The notes beneath the pieces were generated by a model. It did no database searches. It had not been told where the DNA came from and saw only the letters and a program-made list of their open reading frames with translations. A stretch of DNA of 64,000 nucleotides from NCBI GenBank assembly GCA_963920635.1, contig OY987298.1, forward strand, positions 145,984,257 through 146,048,256, read 5' to 3'. Source of the DNA: Pseudeuparius sepicola (lineage: Eukaryota; Arthropoda; Insecta; Coleoptera; Anthribidae). The translations under genes and the position numbers were made by a program. This document shows, in pieces, positions 51,301 through 57,300 of this stretch. Each line of letters begins with the position of its first letter. Position 1 is the first letter of the stretch.

Positions 51301-54300
51301 GTTATAACCTATAATTAGTCGCCATTTTTTTCGTCGAGTTGGGCCTTAGTCCGCAAACAACAAAATTAAATATGACGTTATGCTTGGGCCTTTAATATAG
51401 TGTCTGTCCAGGTCAATGTAATTATGTCTGCTCGGGTAGCAATGGAGAGCCAAGTGACAGCACATTGGAAAAGCCTATCATCCAATACGTTAATTTTGTA
51501 GGTAAGGGTAAGAATCAGTTAGGTATATGAATTTGTCTTTGGACCAGCTTACTCCATTTTAAGAAAAATTCAGTGACAGTAGATTCTTAGATCAAAATTT
51601 TGCAAAAATTTTACCCGACAAAATTTGTCGTAGTTCTCGATATACGAAAAATTTTGCACTTTCTTTGTTTTGTCCATATTTTTTTTTGTTTATCAGCCGA
51701 TTTTAAAGAACGAGGCATCGTTTCTTGCAGAAAGAACGAACTATTGACAAAAAACTTCAAAATGGCTAATTTTTTTTTAACTCCAAGATGGCGGCCAAGC
51801 AACAGTGTAATGTTCATCAAAATCGATTAGTAATTAAACAAATTATGAGCAAAAGAACAGAAGTTTCGATACCTACTAGAGCATAACAACGATGCGAATG
51901 TCTTTTTATTATTGCGCCCAAACAAAAGACTAAATTTAAACATCGCCGCCAAGTTGGATTTTAAAAATTACCTGTCCCTAAAATTATCTGTCGATAGCTC
52001 GTTGTCTTTTGCAAAACAGCGATGTGCCGTTTTTTAAAATCGGCCGTTAAACGAAAAAAATTATGGACAAAACAAGAAAGTGCTTCATATTTCGGCCCAC
52101 CCGTTATAACCCTTTAGAACGAAACGTGTCTCTTCCTTCCTCTTGTGGACCAAACCGCCGAAGCATCTCTAATGCGATCGTTTCCGATAGAGGGTGTACA
52201 GCGTACAGCTGGACCCGCACTACCAGCAGTACCGGCAGGAGGGGCGCGGCGGGACGCGGCTGGGCTCACCCCACCAATCCGGCCTCAGCACGTTGGACCG
52301 CGGCGCGGCGCGCCACTGGTAGACGCCGCAAGTGGTGGGGTGAGTCGCGCATGCCGCCTGCCGCCAACCCTGCACCTGTACATAAAACCGAGCACAGTCC
52401 GCTAACCGTAGAGTAATTAGGATGCGATTAGATTATTTTCAATCGTGTTTCTAGGGGTTATTCTATTATGTTCTGCCAGCATTGGCAAGAGTCGTGAGGT
52501 AATGGGTAGAGGATGTCTGGTTCTTACAACAAAAATATACCATTGATGTGATGGTAATGAATGTTCCCAATAACACCACAAAAATAATTTTTAAGGAGTA
52601 CAGATCATGGTACGACAAATTAATGACCTTAACAATTAGCAAAAATTGTTGTGTAGTATTATGCTGCTGAATCTACAGATACGGAAATTACTACAATAAG
52701 GTAAAACTTATTACTAGCTAGATAAAAAAAAAACTGCTTATACGGCAACCAACAAATTGATACATCATTTTTCATATGGTGCAGATATACAGCTTTTGAA
52801 GTAAAATAATAGTTGGATAATCACCAGAATAGTCCATAAACGAAAAATCATGAATTATTGCGCCCAAACAAAAGACTAAATTTAAACATGGCCGCTAAGT
52901 TGGATTTTAAATTCGGTTTTCTGTCGATAGCTCGTTGTCTTTTGCAAAACAGCGATGTGTCGTTTTTTAAAATCGGCCGTTAAACGAAAAAAATTATGGA
53001 CAAAACAAGAAAGTGCTTAATATTTCCGCCCACCCGGTATAACCCTGTAGAACGAAACGAGTTTCTTCCTTCCTCTTGTGGACCAAACCGCCGAAGCATC
53101 TCTAATGCGATCGTTTCCGATAGAGGGTGTACAGCGTACAGCTGGACCCGCACTACCAGCAGTACCGGCAGGAGGGGCGCGGCGGGACGCGGCTGGGCTC
53201 ACCCCACCAATCCGGCCTCAGCACGTTGGACAGCGGCGCGGCGCGCCACTGGTAGACGCCGCAAGTGGTGGGGTGAGTCGCGCATGCCGCCTGCCGCCAA
53301 CCCTGCACCTGTACATAAAACCGAGCACAGTCCGCTAACCGTAGAGTAATTAGGATGCGATTAGATTATTTTCAATCGTGTTTCTAGGGGTTATTCTATT
53401 ATGTTCTGCCAGCATTGGCAAGAGTCGTGAGGTAATGGGTAGAGGATGTCTGGTTCTTACAACAAAAATATACCATTGATGTGATGGTAATTAATATTCC
53501 CAATAACACCACAAAAATAATTTTTAAGGAGCACAGATAAAGATAGATGTATCTATCGAAGCAACGAAGCAATATTCGAAAAAAATTTATACCACATTTT
53601 CGACTTAAAATTAGGTGAGGTTTCACCTCCTTCATTTTGTCAGAAAGGTTAGGAAATACCCTGTATATCTATACAAAGAACATATTTAGTATACATTTAT
53701 TGATTATGTGGCAGTATTTTTAATAATAGTCCGGTCAATTTAGCCATAAAAATAGTGATCAAATTACCAAAATTCCGACAGAGCTGAATTTTGGCAGAGA
53801 CCTTGGGTTCACCATTATAAAGAAATATAAAAAAGTCCCCTTCGATCCCATGTCTGCTAAAAAAGTTATTCAAGGTCAAAGGTCAAAATTTTTGGTTTTT
53901 TGGATTTCTCTCGTTAACGGTGAATTTCATCAAAAAAATAGATCAGACCAAAATTGTAAAACATAAAATTATATACAAAAATGGCCCTTATACTTTTTTA
54001 TAAACCATACTATTCTGAGAATATACCTACCCGTTATCACTCTTCCATTATGTTGAAATGCGCAAAACACAAAAGTCAGCCCTTTACCATTGCTTTCAAT
54101 CAGTCAGCGCTGAAATTGATAGTACAAACCCTGCTTATATTATCGATGGAGGATATCTATTACATCACGTTGTCTGGGATCGAGAAGAAACCTGCAATGT
54201 TATTTTCAAAAAATACGTTAAATATCTACGCAGACACTATTAGAGTGATGGTAGTATTTGATGGCTCTAGTGACTCTACAAAGAACATTAAAGCTGCAGA

Positions 54301-57300
54301 ACAACGTCGTCGAACTACAAAAACATCTGCGTGTTCCAATATCATCCTTGATCAATTTATGACAGTTCCAGCAACCCAACTGAAAATATTTCAGTGAAAC
54401 ACGCTGATAATGACTCCTCATAGTTGAAACAGCAATAGAACAATTCAGCGCAAGAAATACAACTATTGTGGTTGGCGAAGATATTGATTTATTAATACTA
54501 CTCACTGCACGGACTCCAATTAATAAAATTATTTACTTTTTGAAAACTGGAAGGGCTCAACAGCAAACAGAAGTATATTCTTCGAAAAGTTTATCTGCTT
54601 ATCCTAAATCGCAAAACCATATTTTATTTTTGCATGCGATAACCGGTTGCGATACTACATCAGCAATTTTCAGAAGGGTAAAGCAGCAGTATTAAAATTA
54701 TTTGAAAAAAAGATTTAATTGATTCCGCTAAAGTATTTAAAGAAATTGATTATTCTCCGCAAACGATAATCACAGCAGGAATTCGCTTTCTCCTTGCTGT
54801 TTATGGGGCTCCAAAAAAATTGATTGTATAGACAAGTACAGATATTTAACTTTTGTAAAAAATACACGGAACAATAAACAAGTACAACTATCTTGTCTTC
54901 CTCAGCTTCGGCTCAGCAACACTTGTATCGAGTTTACTATCAAGTTCAAATATGGCTAGGCAACCAATTGAACCCAAAAAGACTGGGGCTGAAAAGTAAC
55001 AAATAATATTTTGGAACCGATTCAAACTTTACTGCCACCTGCTCCAGAAAAACTCCTTAACACTATTTTTTGCAATTGCAAAAAAGGTTGTAGTGCTAAA
55101 TGTGGCTGTAGAAAAGTAGGATTACTTTGTTCACCAGCGTGTACTAATTGCCAAGGCCAGTCTTGTTCGAATGTCGATTTAAATACAACAGACGAGGATT
55201 CATGTGATGTCAATGAAGAGATAGCTGACACATCTTCATTTGAACAATTTATAAACATCCAGGAAGAAGAAGGAGAAGAAGAAGAATCGTTGAAGTCGAA
55301 TTTGAAGAATAGGGAGCAGATTAAAATATCAATAGAAATTAATAATACAATTAAAATCGATAACCACTATCAATATCACCAATCAATATCAATTATCAAT
55401 AGAATATTGTCCCATAAAACTTCTTCATAACCGTTTGTGGAGTATGCCAACCGGGGAAACCACGTTAAAAAAAACGCGCCAAGTACACTACCTCACAGGT
55501 GGCGCGGAAATGTGTGGATAATATAAAATGTAACTCGTTCGACTAAGAATCGCGATATCTCAGAACTGGTAATTCTTAGGAAAAATAGTATAAGGACCAT
55601 TTTTGTAGATAATTTTATGGTTTAGAATTTTTGTCCGAACTATTTTTTTGATTAAATTCACCATTAACGATAAAAATAAAAAAAAAACGGAAATTTTGAC
55701 CTTTGACCTTGAATAACTTTTTTAGCAGACATGGGATCGATGGGGACTTTTTCTTTTTCTTTATATTGGTGAACCCAAGGTCTCTGCCAGAATTCAGCTC
55801 TGTCGGAATTTTGGTAGATTGAAATGTCTAAATTGATCGGACTATAATTATTTTTATTTGTTAAACTAACTGTCCCTATAATATGAATGTTAAATGAACC
55901 AATACAATTCCTACCTTGCTTTAATAAGTCCTTTCATGTTTTTTTTTTACATTTTTTTGGGGCTGCTAAGTGCCTAAAAAAATAATTATTCACATGACCG
56001 TCGATGGATCAACGCCATGACATCAGGGGCCCTAGAGCCTAGAGCAGTGATTGGCTGAAATATTTTGGGGACAAGGGCACGATACACAAATACCGGTATG
56101 CCAGCTAGGAGAACGAAAATTAAACTCTTCTGCGCATCTACGTCACTTCGACAAAAGCGCGGCCAACTTATAAAAAATAGTCCTGAAATAAGTCTCACTG
56201 ACATCGTCAGTTATCAATTTCGTATCGATATAATGTAGGCACCTTGAGACAGTTTGGTGTATATATGGTTGCCTGGCTCACTATAAAACGAGTCAAATTT
56301 CCATTTAAAAGCCATGATTTTGTCGAATACGCGTCACCGTTGACGGCACAGCACCTGCGCGCGGGCATACCGTTTCCTGTGTATCGTGGACAAATTTCGC
56401 GGTATAGGTGTAGTTTATTTTAATAAATAATTGAAAATTGTTCATTTTTTTTTCAAAACAACAGTCGTTTCTTAAATTACTGGATGAATATTTATTTTTT
56501 ATTAATATAGACCGGGAGTTAGTGATGGATTTTTGGATTTGATTTTACTCATAAGATTGCAGGAAAACCTTAAGCATACCGTCAATGTGGACTCAAAGGG
56601 CTAGTGTAATTCAGTCAACTTGTATTTTAACAAATAATTTAATGTATAAACTGTATTCTACTTGGCCATCTGTCACTAACACCCGGTCTAATGAAAAAAT
56701 ACGTCAATTCTCTCCGGTGCACTCAATCTACACGGACTTCTCCAAGGCTTTCGATAGGGTTAACCATGCTGTTTTGGTATCCAAGCTGCGGGACATGGGT
56801 GTTGGTGGTACTTTTCTTTCCTGGATAGAGAGCTACTTAACGGATCGTTCTCAAATTGTTAGATTCAACAACTTTATGTCCAGAGATATATATGTCCCCT
56901 CAGGAGTACCCCAGGGGTCCCATCTGGGACCTCTGCTCTTCAATTTGTTTATTAATGACTTAGGATCGCACCTTGAACACAGTCACTTTCTTCTCTTTGC
57001 GGATGACTTGAAGCTATACATGGAGATTTCCTCATCTAGTGACTGTTTAAAACTTCAGTCTGATTTAAATCAATTAGTGGCTTCGTGTACCCGGAATGGC
57101 ATGGAGCTGAATGCCTCCAAGTGTCACTCTGTCACCTTTCATAAGTCAAGGGCAGCCTTCGAACAGCCTTACTTGATCGGAAACACTACTCTTTCTAATG
57201 TTCCAGAAATAAAAGATTTGGGCGTTGTTATGTACTCTAAACTTACCTTCATACCCCACATCCAGGGCACTTTATCAAAGTCTTTGCAGCTCCTCGGATT

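Noticed and set aside
56585..56692. Met at 56585 as the start of the reverse transcriptase
   Set aside because: The first ~36 codons lie inside a deleted copy of element d, so the upstream extension is a chance fusion.
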